DNA from: an uncultured Tenacibaculum sp.
GTDB lineage: Bacteria; Bacteroidota; Bacteroidia; Flavobacteriales; Flavobacteriaceae
Direction: 5' to 3'
DNA: 64,000 bases
Assembly: GCA_947501615.1 (NCBI GenBank)
Contig: CANMWK010000001.1
Coordinates: forward strand, 186,001-250,000
Part shown: positions 8,325-17,595 of the stretch, piece after piece
Layout of the letters: every line of letters starts with the position of its first letter
Position numbering within the stretch: position 1 is the stretch's first letter
Notes under the pieces: generated by a model
Told to the model about the DNA's origin: nothing
Database searches by the model: none
What the model saw: the letters and a program-made list of their open reading frames with translations, nothing else
Made by a program: the position numbers and the translations under genes

Positions 8325-9092
8325 TTACTTTTTATTTAGTTTTTTTCGTTGCTCAATTAATTTCAAATATTTCAAAACACTATATTCCGCTATATAAGTA
8401 CTCCATACATAACCTTCGTATCCATTTAAAATATTTCCTCGAATAATATACTCCTTAAAAAAGGTATACGGATACTTAAAAACAAGGAATAGTAAGCTTA
8501 CTTTTTTATTTTTTTTCAAATATTCTTCAGATACTAAAGAAGCATATCTGTTTTTTTTCAAATTAATTTGTTCAACAGAGTTTGCAGTATAATGATAGAA
8601 AAAATGTTTGAAACGCCCTTTTTTGTTGTTGTATTGAACAGTTTCGTGAACTTTTTTATCAGAAAATGTAGCGTGATTTTTATTGAAAAGTCTTAAAACA
8701 GGTGTATTTCTTAAATAACCATATTGAAAAACTTTACCTAAATACACATGTTTTCGATTTAGAAAGTAAGCCTGATATGGAATAACTTTTTTATTAAATT
8801 CCGTTTTAATTTCATGAATTAGTTCATCTGTTAAAACTTCATCAGCATCAATAGAAAGAATCCAATCAAAAGAACATTGTGAAACTAAAAATAATTTTTG
8901 TTCTCCATAACCGTTAAACTTTTTTTGAATAACTTTTGCACCATAAGATGTACAGATTTCTACGGTAGCATCAGAACTAAAAGAATCAATAACAACAATT
9001 TCATCACACCAAACTAATTTTTCTAAGGTACGAGCAATATTCTCTTCCTCATTAAAAGTAATAAGAGCAGCACTAATTTTATGTTTATGCAT
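8325..9092 (-). CDS. Glycosyltransferase family 2 protein (WaaE/KdtX-like)
   Basis: 255 residues. KISAALITFNEEENIARTL and IVVIDSFSSDATVEI are the nucleotide-binding strand and DSxSxD loop, and LSIDADEVLT contains the DxD-like metal motif. This combination is characteristic of the WaaE/KdtX LPS-core beta-glucosyltransferase branch of GT2. The middle contains the RLFNKNHATFSDKKVHE segment typical of that branch, and the C-terminus (about 200-245) is a basic amphipathic region that could touch the inner membrane. It is transcribed towards the preceding glycosyltransferase run and diverges from the tsaC-cca genes. A minus-strand TATGTTTG lies 20 nt before the ATG. Confidence 0.88.
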   Translation of the reverse strand: MHKHKISAALITFNEEENIARTLEKLVWCDEIVVIDSFSSDATVEICTSYGAKVIQKKFNGYGEQKLFLVSQCSFDWILSIDADEVLTDELIHEIKTEFNKKVIPYQAYFLNRKHVYLGKVFQYGYLRNTPVLRLFNKNHATFSDKKVHETVQYNNKKGRFKHFFYHYTANSVEQINLKKNRYASLVSEEYLKKNKKVSLLFLVFKYPYTFFKEYIIRGNILNGYEGYVWSTYIAEYSVLKYLKLIEQRKKLNKK

Positions 9093-9112
9093 TCAATATA
9101 GTTTTACAATGG

Positions 9113-9120
9113 CAAACATA
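9113..9120 (-). promoter_or_regulatory. Putative -7 element for the WaaE-like gene
   Basis: The minus strand reads TATGTTTG, an exact TAnnTTTG match, 20 nt before the start at 9092. Confidence 0.4.
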
Positions 9121-9222
9121 ATGTAAATTAGCCATTTTAATGTACTATAACTTCTGGATAGTTAGATATAGTTTACGAAAGGAATAAATGAACAGACGAA
9201 TATTAAGGTAATAGTATAATCT

Positions 9223-9771
9223 ATGATAAACGAGACTATAGTAAAATTACAAAATGGTAAGGTAATAGTGTATCCTACAGATACAGTTTGGGGAATTGGA
9301 TGTGATGCGACTAATGAAGAAGCTGTTCAAGAAATTTATAAAATAAAAAATAGAGAAGAAAGTAAAAGTTTAATAGTATTGGTAAGTTCTTTATCGATGC
9401 TTAAAAAGTATGTTACTGTTCCTGAAGTAGCAATTAATTTACTTAAAAAAGCGACAAGACCAACAACAATTATTTATCAAAATCCAACGGGAATAGCTAA
9501 AAATATCATTAATAAAGAAGACAATACTTTAGCGATACGAATTGCGCAAGATGATTTTTGTACTGAATTAATTGAGAATTTTGGAAAACCTATTGTATCA
9601 ACATCAGCAAATGTTAGTGGTAATCTAACTCCAAAATCTTTTTCGCAAATAGAACAGTCAATTTTGGATGCTGTTGATTATGTAGTAAATTTGCACCAAA
9701 GTAAAGTATCAGAAAAATCGTCAACGATACTTAAAATTGAAGGAGAAAAAGTAATAGTGATACGAGAATAA
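9223..9771 (+). CDS. tsaC: L-threonylcarbamoyladenylate synthase (Sua5/YciO/YrdC family)
   Basis: 182 residues, the short TsaC/YrdC-type form without the Sua5 C-terminal domain. Conserved segments include [14 protein letters not shown] (16-29), [13 protein letters not shown] (the KxR basic patch) and VSTSANVSG (126-134), which line the ATP and threonine pocket. The product makes threonylcarbamoyl-AMP from threonine, bicarbonate and ATP, the first step of the t6A37 tRNA modification. It is followed after five bases by cca, so two tRNA-maturation genes form one unit here. YciO-type paralogues look similar; the linkage to cca favours TsaC. Confidence 0.85.
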   Translation: MINETIVKLQNGKVIVYPTDTVWGIGCDATNEEAVQEIYKIKNREESKSLIVLVSSLSMLKKYVTVPEVAINLLKKATRPTTIIYQNPTGIAKNIINKEDNTLAIRIAQDDFCTELIENFGKPIVSTSANVSGNLTPKSFSQIEQSILDAVDYVVNLHQSKVSEKSSTILKIEGEKVIVIRE

Positions 9772-9776
9772 AGTTT

Positions 9777-11207
9777 ATGCAGGATCAAATTTTTAAAGAA
9801 GCCCTTACACACAAAGTTTTTGAATATATAACTAAAGCTACAGACGAATTAGGTTTAGATAGTTATGTAATCGGAGGTTTTGTTCGTGATTTTATATTAA
9901 AACGTGGTAATGCCAAAGATATAGATGTTGTTACTGTTGGTAGCGGAATTGAATTGGCAAAAAAAGTAGCTAGTTTATTACCCAATACCCCAAAGGTTCA
10001 GATTTTTAAAACGTATGGAACAGCGATGCTACGTTTTAACGATATCGAAGTTGAATTTGTTGGCGCAAGAAAAGAATCATACAAAGAAGACAGTAGAAAT
10101 CCGGAAGTATCTGAAGGTACCCTTCAGGACGATCAAGATCGAAGAGATTTTACGATTAACGCTTTGGCTTTAAGTTTAAATGCAAAATCTTTTGGGAAGT
10201 TATTAGATCCATTTGATGGAATTGGAGATTTAGAACGCAAAATCATTAAAACTCCTTTAGATCCAGATATTACCTATTCTGATGATCCTTTACGTATGAT
10301 GAGAGCAATTCGTTTTGCTACACAATTAAACTTTATAATTGAGAAAAAATCTCTTGATGCAATTTCGAAAAATGCTGAAAGAATAAAAATTATCACAAGA
10401 GAACGAATTGTAGATGAATTACACAAAATAATGGCTTCGCCAGTTCCTTCTATCGGATTTTTATTGTTAGAGAAAACAGGTTTGTTGAATAAAATTCTAC
10501 CTGAATTAATCGCTTTAAAAGGAGTAGAGGAAGTTGAAGGACAAACACATAAAGATAATTTTTATCATACTCTAGAAGTTGTAGATAATATTTCTGAAAA
10601 CACAAATGATGTATGGTTACGTTGGGCTGCTTTATTACATGATATAGGAAAAGCTCCAACAAAAAAGTTTGATAAAAGAAATGGATGGACGTTCCATTCA
10701 CACGAATTTGTGGGCTCTAAAATGGTATATAAGTTGTTTAAACGTTTAAAAATGCCATTAAATAATAAAATGAAGTTTGTACAAAAAATGGTTTTATTAA
10801 GTTCAAGACCTATCGTATTAGCTTCTGAAGTTACCGATTCTGCTGTACGTCGATTAATTTTTGATGCTGGTGATGATATTGATAGTTTAATGACACTTTG
10901 TGAAGCAGATATTACAACTAAAAATCCAAAGAAATTTAAACGTTACCATAAAAACTTCGAGATTGTTCGTCAGAAAATTAAAGAAGTAGAAGAACGCGAT
11001 CGTGTGCGTAATTTTCAACCTCCAATTACTGGAGAAGAAATTATGAAAACGTTTAATTTAAAGCCTTGTCGTGAGATAGGTCAAATAAAAGAAGCGATTA
11101 AAGAAGCTATTTTAGAAGGTGAAATTCCTAATGAATATGAAGCCTCTTATAATTTTATGCTAAAAAAAGCTAAAGCTATAGGATTAACAGCACAAACTGA
11201 AATTTAA
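9777..11207 (+). CDS. cca: CCA tRNA nucleotidyltransferase with HD domain
   Basis: 476 residues. The class II nucleotidyltransferase head shows GGFVRDFIL and [10 protein letters not shown] (catalytic DxD, about residues 45-47), then [11 protein letters not shown] (template motif) and [15 protein letters not shown] (the neck/body motif). An HD phosphohydrolase domain follows at about 255-370 ([20 protein letters not shown]). It adds or repairs the 3'-CCA of tRNAs in the cytosol. The HD part may hydrolyse 2',3'-cyclic phosphates, as in other HD-containing CCA enzymes. It starts six bases after the tsaC stop, and a GT4 gene follows after one base, an unexpected passenger in a tRNA operon. Confidence 0.95.
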   Translation: MQDQIFKEALTHKVFEYITKATDELGLDSYVIGGFVRDFILKRGNAKDIDVVTVGSGIELAKKVASLLPNTPKVQIFKTYGTAMLRFNDIEVEFVGARKESYKEDSRNPEVSEGTLQDDQDRRDFTINALALSLNAKSFGKLLDPFDGIGDLERKIIKTPLDPDITYSDDPLRMMRAIRFATQLNFIIEKKSLDAISKNAERIKIITRERIVDELHKIMASPVPSIGFLLLEKTGLLNKILPELIALKGVEEVEGQTHKDNFYHTLEVVDNISENTNDVWLRWAALLHDIGKAPTKKFDKRNGWTFHSHEFVGSKMVYKLFKRLKMPLNNKMKFVQKMVLLSSRPIVLASEVTDSAVRRLIFDAGDDIDSLMTLCEADITTKNPKKFKRYHKNFEIVRQKIKEVEERDRVRNFQPPITGEEIMKTFNLKPCREIGQIKEAIKEAILEGEIPNEYEASYNFMLKKAKAIGLTAQTEI

Positions 11208-11208
11208 G

Positions 11209-12252
11209 ATGAGAATAGTACAAGTAATAGACCAATTAGGCTTAGGTGGAGCTGAAAGGGTTTGTGTGAACTTAACCAACTTACTATTTAGAAATGGAAA
11301 TGAAGTAAAACTTATTGTGTTAAATGATGAAGGTGCTTTATTTGATTTGATTGATGATGGGGTAGAGGTTGTTCGATTGCATAAAAATAAAGGTAAGTTT
11401 AAAGCATATAAAGCATTTAAAAAACATATTAAAAAAGACGATATTATTCATATTCACATGAGAAGTCCATATCGTTTTGTGCGAAAAGCATTTTTATTCT
11501 TAGGGGGAAATAGACCTGTAATTTTGCACGACCATTATGGTAAAATTGTTGTAAATCAGTCTGTGCCGAAATGGTATAAATCAGTGTTTAAACCACACTT
11601 CTTTATCGGTTGTTCTGAATTACTTACAAAATGGGCTGTTCAAAAAGTTGGACTAAAACAAGATCGTGTTTTTTTAGTGAATAATTTTGTGTTGCACTAT
11701 GAATCAAACTATAAAAATCATACTCCAAAAGGATTGGTTTTAGTAGGAAGTTTGAAGAAAGTTAAAAATCATAGTCTTGCAATGGATATTGCTAAAGCTT
11801 TAGATAAAGATCTTACAATTTACTGTCCGAGTTTAGAAGGTGGAGAAGGAGATTATTATGAAACTCTAGTAGCACATATGGAGAAGATAAATTATAAAGA
11901 TCGTATCCATTTTGTTACAGGTTGTAATAATGTACAAACTGAACTTAAGCAATATGAAATGGCTTTATTAACTTCTACTTCTGAAGGAGATCCATTAGCT
12001 CTAGTAGAATATATGGCGCAAGGATTACCTTTCTTATGTTCAGATATGGGAGAAGCTGTTAAAATAGTAAAACAACATTATCCAGAAATGGTTCAGGGAG
12101 ATTTTGAAGTGAATAATTGGGTGACGAACTACCATAAAGTAAAAGAGATCCAATCTGAACAGATCGAATCTCTTTATAACGAACATTTTTCTTCTGATGT
12201 ATATCTTGAAAAATATTTAGCTATTTATAAGAAGTTTTTAGCATCAGTCTAA
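11209..12252 (+). CDS. Glycosyltransferase family 4 protein
   Basis: 347 residues. The start RIVQVIDQLGLGGAERVCVNL is the classic GT4 acceptor-domain opening with GGAE. The donor domain has LVGSLKKVKNHSLAM and LTSTSEGDPLALVEYMAQGLP, the E-x7-E region. The ATG follows the cca stop by one base, so it is read with cca. Its 3' end overlaps the end of the convergent ABC transporter gene by nine bases, so no terminator can lie between them. Likely role: adding a sugar to the same surface glycan as the neighbouring transferases. Confidence 0.9.
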   Translation: MRIVQVIDQLGLGGAERVCVNLTNLLFRNGNEVKLIVLNDEGALFDLIDDGVEVVRLHKNKGKFKAYKAFKKHIKKDDIIHIHMRSPYRFVRKAFLFLGGNRPVILHDHYGKIVVNQSVPKWYKSVFKPHFFIGCSELLTKWAVQKVGLKQDRVFLVNNFVLHYESNYKNHTPKGLVLVGSLKKVKNHSLAMDIAKALDKDLTIYCPSLEGGEGDYYETLVAHMEKINYKDRIHFVTGCNNVQTELKQYEMALLTSTSEGDPLALVEYMAQGLPFLCSDMGEAVKIVKQHYPEMVQGDFEVNNWVTNYHKVKEIQSEQIESLYNEHFSSDVYLEKYLAIYKKFLASV

Positions 12253-14088
12253 AGATTGCAATGCTACAAGTTTAGCATATTCACCTTTAGCGGCTAAAAG
12301 TTCTTCGTGTTTCCCTTGTTCAACGATGCTACCTTCTCGCATTACAACAATTACATCTGCTTTTTGAATTGTAGATAATCTATGTGCGATGACTACAGAA
12401 GTTCTATTTTGCATCATATTTTCTAATGCAGATTGAACTATTTTCTCAGACTCAGTATCTAAAGCAGAAGTAGCTTCATCTAAAATCATAATTGGTGGGT
12501 TTTTAACAACAGCTCTAGCTATAGATAAACGCTGTTTTTGACCACCAGAGAAATTACCAGCACTATCTGCAATGTTTGTATCAAATCCTTTCGAAGAATT
12601 TTCAATAAATTCTAAAGCATTTGCAACTTTTGTAGCAGCAATAATTTCTTCTTTAGTCGCATTCGGATTACCGACTTTTAAATTGCTTTCTATGGAATCA
12701 TTAAATAGTAAAGCGTCTTGAGTAACGATTCCTATTAAAGAACGTAACGATTCTTTAGAAACATCTTTGATGTTATCATTATCAATTAATACTTCTCCTT
12801 TGTTCACGTCGTAAAAACGCATCAAAAGATTAGCAATTGTAGACTTTCCACTACCAGACTGACCAACCAGTGCAACCATTTTTCCTTTTGGAATTTCTAA
12901 ACTGAAATCCTTTAAAACATAATTATCTTGATCATGATATTTAAAAGAAATATTCTTAAAACTTATTCCAGTCGTAAATGATTCTTTTTTAATAGGATTT
13001 TGTACATCTACTATTGTGTTAACTTCATCTAAAACATCATACAAACGTTTTGCTGATGCATCACCTTTTCGAATATTGGTAAAGATACCAGCAATGGCTT
13101 TAGTAGGTTGTAAAATAGAGTAGAACATCACAATGTAAGTGATAAAAGATTCTGAATCAAATCCATTTGGAGAAACTTCTGTGTTTGTTAAAACAATTTT
13201 CCCTCCATACAATAAAATTGCTAATACTGTTAACACACCTAAAAACTCACTTAATGGTGAAGCTAACTTTTGACGATGTGTAACCTGGATATTTAACTTC
13301 TCTTGTCTTTTTGTTGAACTAGAAAATTTCTTTAAAAAACGATTTTCAGCAATAAACCCTTTAACAACTTTTAAACCAGAAATTGTTTCTTCTAGTAAAG
13401 AAAGATAAGTACCACTTTCTTGTTGAGATTGTAGTGCCTTAGATTTTAGTTTTTTTGTTGACCAAGAAATAATTAAACCAGATAAAGGTAAGGTGATAAA
13501 TACAAATAGTGTTAATTTGTAACTCATCGAAAACATAACAATTAATATGATAACAATAGTAAGGGGTTCTCTAATAATTCCGCCAAAAGAAGAAATAAAA
13601 GAACCTTCTACGACTTGAATATCAGAAGTCATTCTAGACATTAGGTCACCTTTCTTTTGTTCTGTAAAATACCCAATAGGTAAGGATGTTATCTTTTTGT
13701 ATAAAGTATCTCGCATATCTTTAACTGTTCCATTTGATAGATATGCCATTTGATATGAGCCTAAGAAGTAAAATAAATTCTTAAAAAAGAATAATATTAA
13801 TACGCCTATAGCAATTACAAAAAGTGTATTAACAGTTCCTTCTCGTTCTATATATTGAGCAATTTCATAATAGAAATTGTTTTTTATGTACTCAAAACTC
13901 TTTTTTAAGCCTTCGTATACTGGTTTTTCTACTTTTTTATCAGGACTAAACAATATTGATAGTACTGGTAAAAAAGATATTACTGTTAAAATATTAAATA
14001 TAGCATACAATACATTATATATTGTGGCATATATAAAACGCTTTTTATAAGGCTTTACAAAAGATAAAATTCGTTTAAAGTAGTTCAT
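12244..14088 (-). CDS. MsbA-like ABC transporter, fused permease/ATPase
   Basis: 614 residues. The N-terminal half (about 15-340) has the six membrane helices of the type-1 exporter fold. The C-terminal half has Walker A GQSGSGKST, Q-loop GIVTQDALLF, signature FSGGQKQRLSIARA, Walker B MILDEATSALD and the H-loop AHRLST. It is a half-transporter acting as a homodimer. The fold is that of MsbA/PglK lipid-linked glycan flippases, and the neighbouring glycosyltransferases and phosphomannomutase fit export of a lipid A-core or oligosaccharide, though drug exporters share the architecture. The ATG overlaps the stop of the preceding phosphohexomutase gene by one base (TAATG). Confidence 0.9.
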   Translation of the reverse strand: MNYFKRILSFVKPYKKRFIYATIYNVLYAIFNILTVISFLPVLSILFSPDKKVEKPVYEGLKKSFEYIKNNFYYEIAQYIEREGTVNTLFVIAIGVLILFFFKNLFYFLGSYQMAYLSNGTVKDMRDTLYKKITSLPIGYFTEQKKGDLMSRMTSDIQVVEGSFISSFGGIIREPLTIVIILIVMFSMSYKLTLFVFITLPLSGLIISWSTKKLKSKALQSQQESGTYLSLLEETISGLKVVKGFIAENRFLKKFSSSTKRQEKLNIQVTHRQKLASPLSEFLGVLTVLAILLYGGKIVLTNTEVSPNGFDSESFITYIVMFYSILQPTKAIAGIFTNIRKGDASAKRLYDVLDEVNTIVDVQNPIKKESFTTGISFKNISFKYHDQDNYVLKDFSLEIPKGKMVALVGQSGSGKSTIANLLMRFYDVNKGEVLIDNDNIKDVSKESLRSLIGIVTQDALLFNDSIESNLKVGNPNATKEEIIAATKVANALEFIENSSKGFDTNIADSAGNFSGGQKQRLSIARAVVKNPPIMILDEATSALDTESEKIVQSALENMMQNRTSVVIAHRLSTIQKADVIVVMREGSIVEQGKHEELLAAKGEYAKLVALQSLD

Positions 14089-15797
14089 TAAACTCCTAAC
14101 TGTTTTACAATACGTTGGAGCTTTTCATCCAACTGTTTTCCAATTACATCAGCATTTTCAACTGCATCTAAAGAACCTTTCGTGCCGATGTAAAATTTAA
14201 TTTTTGGTTCTGTACCACTAGGTCTACAAGCTACTTTAGTTCCGTTTTCTGTTTCGTAAATTAATACGTTAGATTTCGGAATATCAATCGTAGTTTCTTC
14301 TCCGGTGATCATATTTTTTCGGATTGAAGTTTTATAATCATTTACAAATGTTACTTTTTCACCATCTATTTCAGCAAGTGGATTATTACGTAAGTCGATT
14401 AACATTTGTTTGATTTCTTCAGCTCCTTGCATTCCTTTTTTAACTAGTGATACTAGTTTTTCTTTAAAGAAACCATGTTTTACATATAGTTTCAGTAATT
14501 CATTGTAGAAAGAACTATTTTCAGATTTTGCTTGAGCAGCAATTTCACAAGCGAGTAGGGTAGAAGTTACAGCATCTTTGTCTCTAACAAAATCACCAAC
14601 CATAAACCCGAAACTTTCTTCTCCACCGCCAATGATTTCTAATTCAGGATGGTCTTTAATCATTTTGGCAATCCATTTAAATCCTGTTAAACCAACTTTA
14701 GTTTCTACACCATAACTTTCAGCAATAACATTAACTAAGTTTGTAGATACAATGGTAGAACCAATAAATTGCTTTCCATTTAATAACCCTTTTTCTTTCC
14801 ATTGGTTTATTAAAAAGTCTGTCATAACACTCATGGTTTGGTTACCATTTAATAATTTCATGTTACCATCAGTATCACGAACAGCAATTCCTAAACGATC
14901 ACAATCAGGATCTGTACCAATTACGATATCTGCATTTGTTTTATTCGCATAATCGATAGCCATTGCTAAAGCTTCTGGTTCCTCAGGATTAGGAGATTCA
15001 ACAGTAGGGAAGTCTCCATTAGGTTCAGCTTGTTCTTCAATAATATGAACTTGAGTATATCCAGCTCTCTTTAAAACTTCTGGTATCGATTTTATTGATG
15101 TTCCGTGTAAAGAAGTAAAAACAATTTTTAAATTTTCTCTACCTTTTATATCAAATGTTCCATTCTTTAATGATGCATCCCAAAAAGCTTCATCAACTTC
15201 AGTACCTATGAAAGAAATTAATTCATCCTTTTTATTAAAATTGATGTCTTCAAATTCTAAATTATTTACTTCAGCTATAATTTCAGTATCTTGTGGAGGA
15301 ACAATTTGTCCGCCATCTGTCCAATACACTTTATAACCATTATATTCAGGAGGATTATGAGAAGCTGTTAATACAATACCAGCATGACAATTTAAATGAT
15401 TTACAGCGAAAGATAATTCTGGAGTAGGACGTAAGTCTTCAAAAACAAACATTTTGATATTATTTGCAGAAAGTACATTTGCAACTAGTTGGGCAAACTT
15501 TTTACTATTATGTCTACAATCGTAGGCAATTGCTACTTTAATTTCTTCATTAGCATACACTTTGTTTAAATAATTACTTAAACCTTGTGTAGCTTTCCCT
15601 AAAGTATATTTATTAATTCGGTTTGTACCAGCTCCCATAACACCACGCATTCCTCCAGTACCAAATTCTGTATTTTTATAAAATCGATCAGTTAAATCGT
15701 CTGAATTATTAGTAATTAATTCAGAAATTTCATTTCTAGTTTCTTCATCGAAAGTATCAGATAGCCAAAGTTTAGCTTTACTTAAAATATCGTTCAT
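14088..15797 (-). CDS. Phosphoglucomutase/phosphomannomutase family protein
   Basis: 569 residues, the long form of the alpha-D-phosphohexomutase superfamily. Domain 1 has GTGGMRG and the phosphoserine loop TASHNPPEYNGYK (Ser146). Domain 2 carries the Mg loop GTDPDCDRLG, domain 3 the sugar loop GGGEESFGF, and domain 4 the phosphate loop RPSGTEPKIKFY. It interconverts hexose 1- and 6-phosphates, supplying precursors for nucleotide sugars. The length favours the PgcA-type phosphoglucomutase over ManB, but specificity is not settled by sequence. It sits 19 nt after the glycosyltransferase gene and is translationally coupled to the ABC exporter. Confidence 0.92.
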   Translation of the reverse strand: MNDILSKAKLWLSDTFDEETRNEISELITNNSDDLTDRFYKNTEFGTGGMRGVMGAGTNRINKYTLGKATQGLSNYLNKVYANEEIKVAIAYDCRHNSKKFAQLVANVLSANNIKMFVFEDLRPTPELSFAVNHLNCHAGIVLTASHNPPEYNGYKVYWTDGGQIVPPQDTEIIAEVNNLEFEDINFNKKDELISFIGTEVDEAFWDASLKNGTFDIKGRENLKIVFTSLHGTSIKSIPEVLKRAGYTQVHIIEEQAEPNGDFPTVESPNPEEPEALAMAIDYANKTNADIVIGTDPDCDRLGIAVRDTDGNMKLLNGNQTMSVMTDFLINQWKEKGLLNGKQFIGSTIVSTNLVNVIAESYGVETKVGLTGFKWIAKMIKDHPELEIIGGGEESFGFMVGDFVRDKDAVTSTLLACEIAAQAKSENSSFYNELLKLYVKHGFFKEKLVSLVKKGMQGAEEIKQMLIDLRNNPLAEIDGEKVTFVNDYKTSIRKNMITGEETTIDIPKSNVLIYETENGTKVACRPSGTEPKIKFYIGTKGSLDAVENADVIGKQLDEKLQRIVKQLGV

Positions 15798-15816
15798 AGT
15801 TAATTAAAAAGAGGTG

Positions 15817-16773
15817 TTATAAATTAATTTTTTCTTTGATTTTATAATGTTTCTGAAGCGGATTGTTTTTAATAATTAGTTCTCCTAAAAAGCCAGATAA
15901 AAATAGTAATGTTCCTAAAATCATAGCTGTTAAGGCGATATAGAACCATGGATTATCAGTAACCAAAATTGTTTTAATTTTAGCATATACTCGGTATAAT
16001 TTCATTGCACCTATATAGCTAGCAGATATAAATCCGAATAAGAACATCAAAGTACCCCATAATCCAAAAAAATGCATGGGTCTTTTACCAAATTTAGATA
16101 AAAAAGAAATGGTAATCAAATCTAAAAGACCGTTAATAAAACGATCTATTCCAAACTTAGTTACACCATATTTCCTAGCTTGATGTTTTACAACTTTTTC
16201 CCCAATTTTTGTATATCCTTCATTTTTTGCAAGTATAGGAATATACCTGTGCATTTCTCCACTGACCTTAATAGCTTTAATGACTTCATTTTTATACGCT
16301 TTTAATCCACAATTAAAATCATTTAATTGTAAACCTGAGGTTTTTCGAGCAGCCCAGTTGTATAATTTAGAAGGAATATTTTTTGTAAGCACATTATCGT
16401 ATCTTTTCTTTTTCCAACCCGAAATTAAATCAAAGTCTTCTTCGATAATGAGTTTATATAATTCAGGAATCTCATCTGGATTATCTTGTAAATCTGCATC
16501 CATAGTAATGACAACCTCTCCTTTAGCTTCGCCAAATCCAGCATCTAAAGCCTGCGATTTTCCATAATTACGTTGAAAACGGATTGCTTTTACTTCTTGA
16601 TTTTTATCAACTAAATCTTGAATTACTTTCCAAGATGTATCAGTACTTCCGTCATCAATAAAGATAACTTCATATAAAAAGTGATTGGATTGCATAACTT
16701 TTGCAATCCAATCATATAATTCTTGTAAAGATTCTTCTTCGTTTAAAAGCGGTATAACTACCGATATATCCAT
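15817..16773 (-). CDS. Polyprenyl-phosphate glycosyltransferase (DPM1/GtrB-like GT2) with two membrane helices
   Basis: 318 residues. The GT-A domain has VVIPLLNEEESL, FIDDGSTDTSW and the metal motif MDADLQDNPDEIP. Residues 230-300 contain two hydrophobic helices (PMHFFGLWGTLMFLFGF region and FYIALTAMILGTLLFLSGF), the topology of GtrB and bactoprenol-phosphate glucosyltransferases. It probably charges undecaprenyl phosphate with a hexose at the inner membrane, making a donor for periplasmic sugar addition. The gene precedes the phosphohexomutase and exporter genes on the same strand, 52 nt after the DUF4199 gene. Confidence 0.9.
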   Translation of the reverse strand: MDISVVIPLLNEEESLQELYDWIAKVMQSNHFLYEVIFIDDGSTDTSWKVIQDLVDKNQEVKAIRFQRNYGKSQALDAGFGEAKGEVVITMDADLQDNPDEIPELYKLIIEEDFDLISGWKKKRYDNVLTKNIPSKLYNWAARKTSGLQLNDFNCGLKAYKNEVIKAIKVSGEMHRYIPILAKNEGYTKIGEKVVKHQARKYGVTKFGIDRFINGLLDLITISFLSKFGKRPMHFFGLWGTLMFLFGFISASYIGAMKLYRVYAKIKTILVTDNPWFYIALTAMILGTLLFLSGFLGELIIKNNPLQKHYKIKEKINL

Positions 16774-16825
16774 AAAAATATAGTATTACCAGTTTTGTTT
16801 GGTAAAGTTACAATATTATTATTGC

Positions 16826-17353
16826 TTAGAAAGTGTCTTCTTCTCTTTTTTGCATGATAGCTCCTCCAATGGCAGAAATTACAAAACCAATAAATGCCCA
16901 AAATAAAATAGCTATAGCAGATGTTATCAACGGATTTGACATTTTCTGTTGTATAGAAAGCTGAGTTTCTATTTGTTCTTCAGACATTCCTGAATTTTCA
17001 AGTGCTTCTTGCATTAAAGTAAGTCTTTGTTCCACTATTTCAGGTGCTATGAAATTTTCAAAAACTTGTTGATATATGATAGAGATAATACCGCCAATAA
17101 CAGCAATACCTACACCTATTTTAACAGCTTGACCAAAAGTCAAAAAAGTATTGTTTAATTGTTTGTATTTCTTAATTCCTAAAATTATAACACCTATTAC
17201 TATTAGAGAGGTAGCGATTAAAGAAAAGATTCCTGCTGAAGGATTTAGTAAATTTCCAGTAGCATACATAATAAGACTAGTGAATACTAGTCCTAAACCA
17301 AAAAACAATCCATAATTTAAGATGATATTCTTAGGGCTTACTTGATTTTCCAT
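16826..17353 (-). CDS. DUF4199 family membrane protein
   Basis: 175 residues with four predicted membrane helices (about 12-30, 35-57, 73-98 and 145-167). The loop between helices 3 and 4 is long and charged (residues 99-140, rich in E and Q). The arrangement and the opening ILNYGLFFGLGLVFTSLIMY match the DUF4199 family of Bacteroidota, which usually lies just before a DPM1-like glycosyltransferase, as here. The function is unknown; a helper of the membrane glycosyltransferase is possible. This is the first gene of the run leading to the ABC exporter. Confidence 0.8.
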   Translation of the reverse strand: MENQVSPKNIILNYGLFFGLGLVFTSLIMYATGNLLNPSAGIFSLIATSLIVIGVIILGIKKYKQLNNTFLTFGQAVKIGVGIAVIGGIISIIYQQVFENFIAPEIVEQRLTLMQEALENSGMSEEQIETQLSIQQKMSNPLITSAIAILFWAFIGFVISAIGGAIMQKREEDTF

Positions 17354-17456
17354 TGTTAATGAGATTTGATTAGTTATTAATTTGTAAAATTACTTAAAAC
17401 ATTTGATTAGTATTCAATGTTTTAAAAATGTTACAAAAAAAATAATCTTTTTTTTG

Positions 17457-17486
17457 TTTGTGATTCAAAAAATGATTGTAAATTTG
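17457..17486 (+). promoter_or_regulatory. Promoter of the SRP RNA
   Basis: TTTG at 17457-17460 and TAAATTTG at 17479-17486 are separated by 18 nt, a good match to the Bacteroidota housekeeping promoter. The -7 box ends five bases before the first base of the RNA stem. Confidence 0.75.
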
Positions 17487-17491
17487 CAGCC

Positions 17492-17585
17492 GGCAAGTTC
17501 TACACAACCAGCTCCCTTTGAATCCCCCAGGGCGGGAACGCAGCAAGGGTATTAGGTCGTAGCGGTGTGATGTAGGTAGCTTGCC
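17492..17585 (+). ncRNA. ffs: Small signal recognition particle RNA (4.5S type)
   Basis: A 94-nt element with terminal stem GGCAAG (17492-17497) and CTTGCC (17580-17585). It carries the conserved bacterial SRP apical region CAGGGCGGGAACGCAGCAAG (around 17528-17547) with its flanking CCCTTTG and GGTGTGATGTAGGTAGC strands, the form seen across Bacteroidota. The RNA binds Ffh and directs nascent membrane proteins to FtsY/SecYEG. A T-run at 17586-17591 right after the closing stem serves as terminator. The gene has its own promoter, lies between the DUF4199 and xerD genes, and ends ten bases from the end of convergent xerD. Confidence 0.92.
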
Positions 17586-17595
17586 TTTTTTTATT

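Noticed and set aside
8264..8446. A 60-codon plus-strand frame in the gap before the WaaE-like gene
   Set aside because: Its 3' two thirds overlap a well-supported glycosyltransferase gene on the other strand and it has no start context or family features.
10450..10701. A minus-strand frame of 83 codons inside cca
   Set aside because: It is antisense to the HD domain of cca, which is fully supported by motifs.
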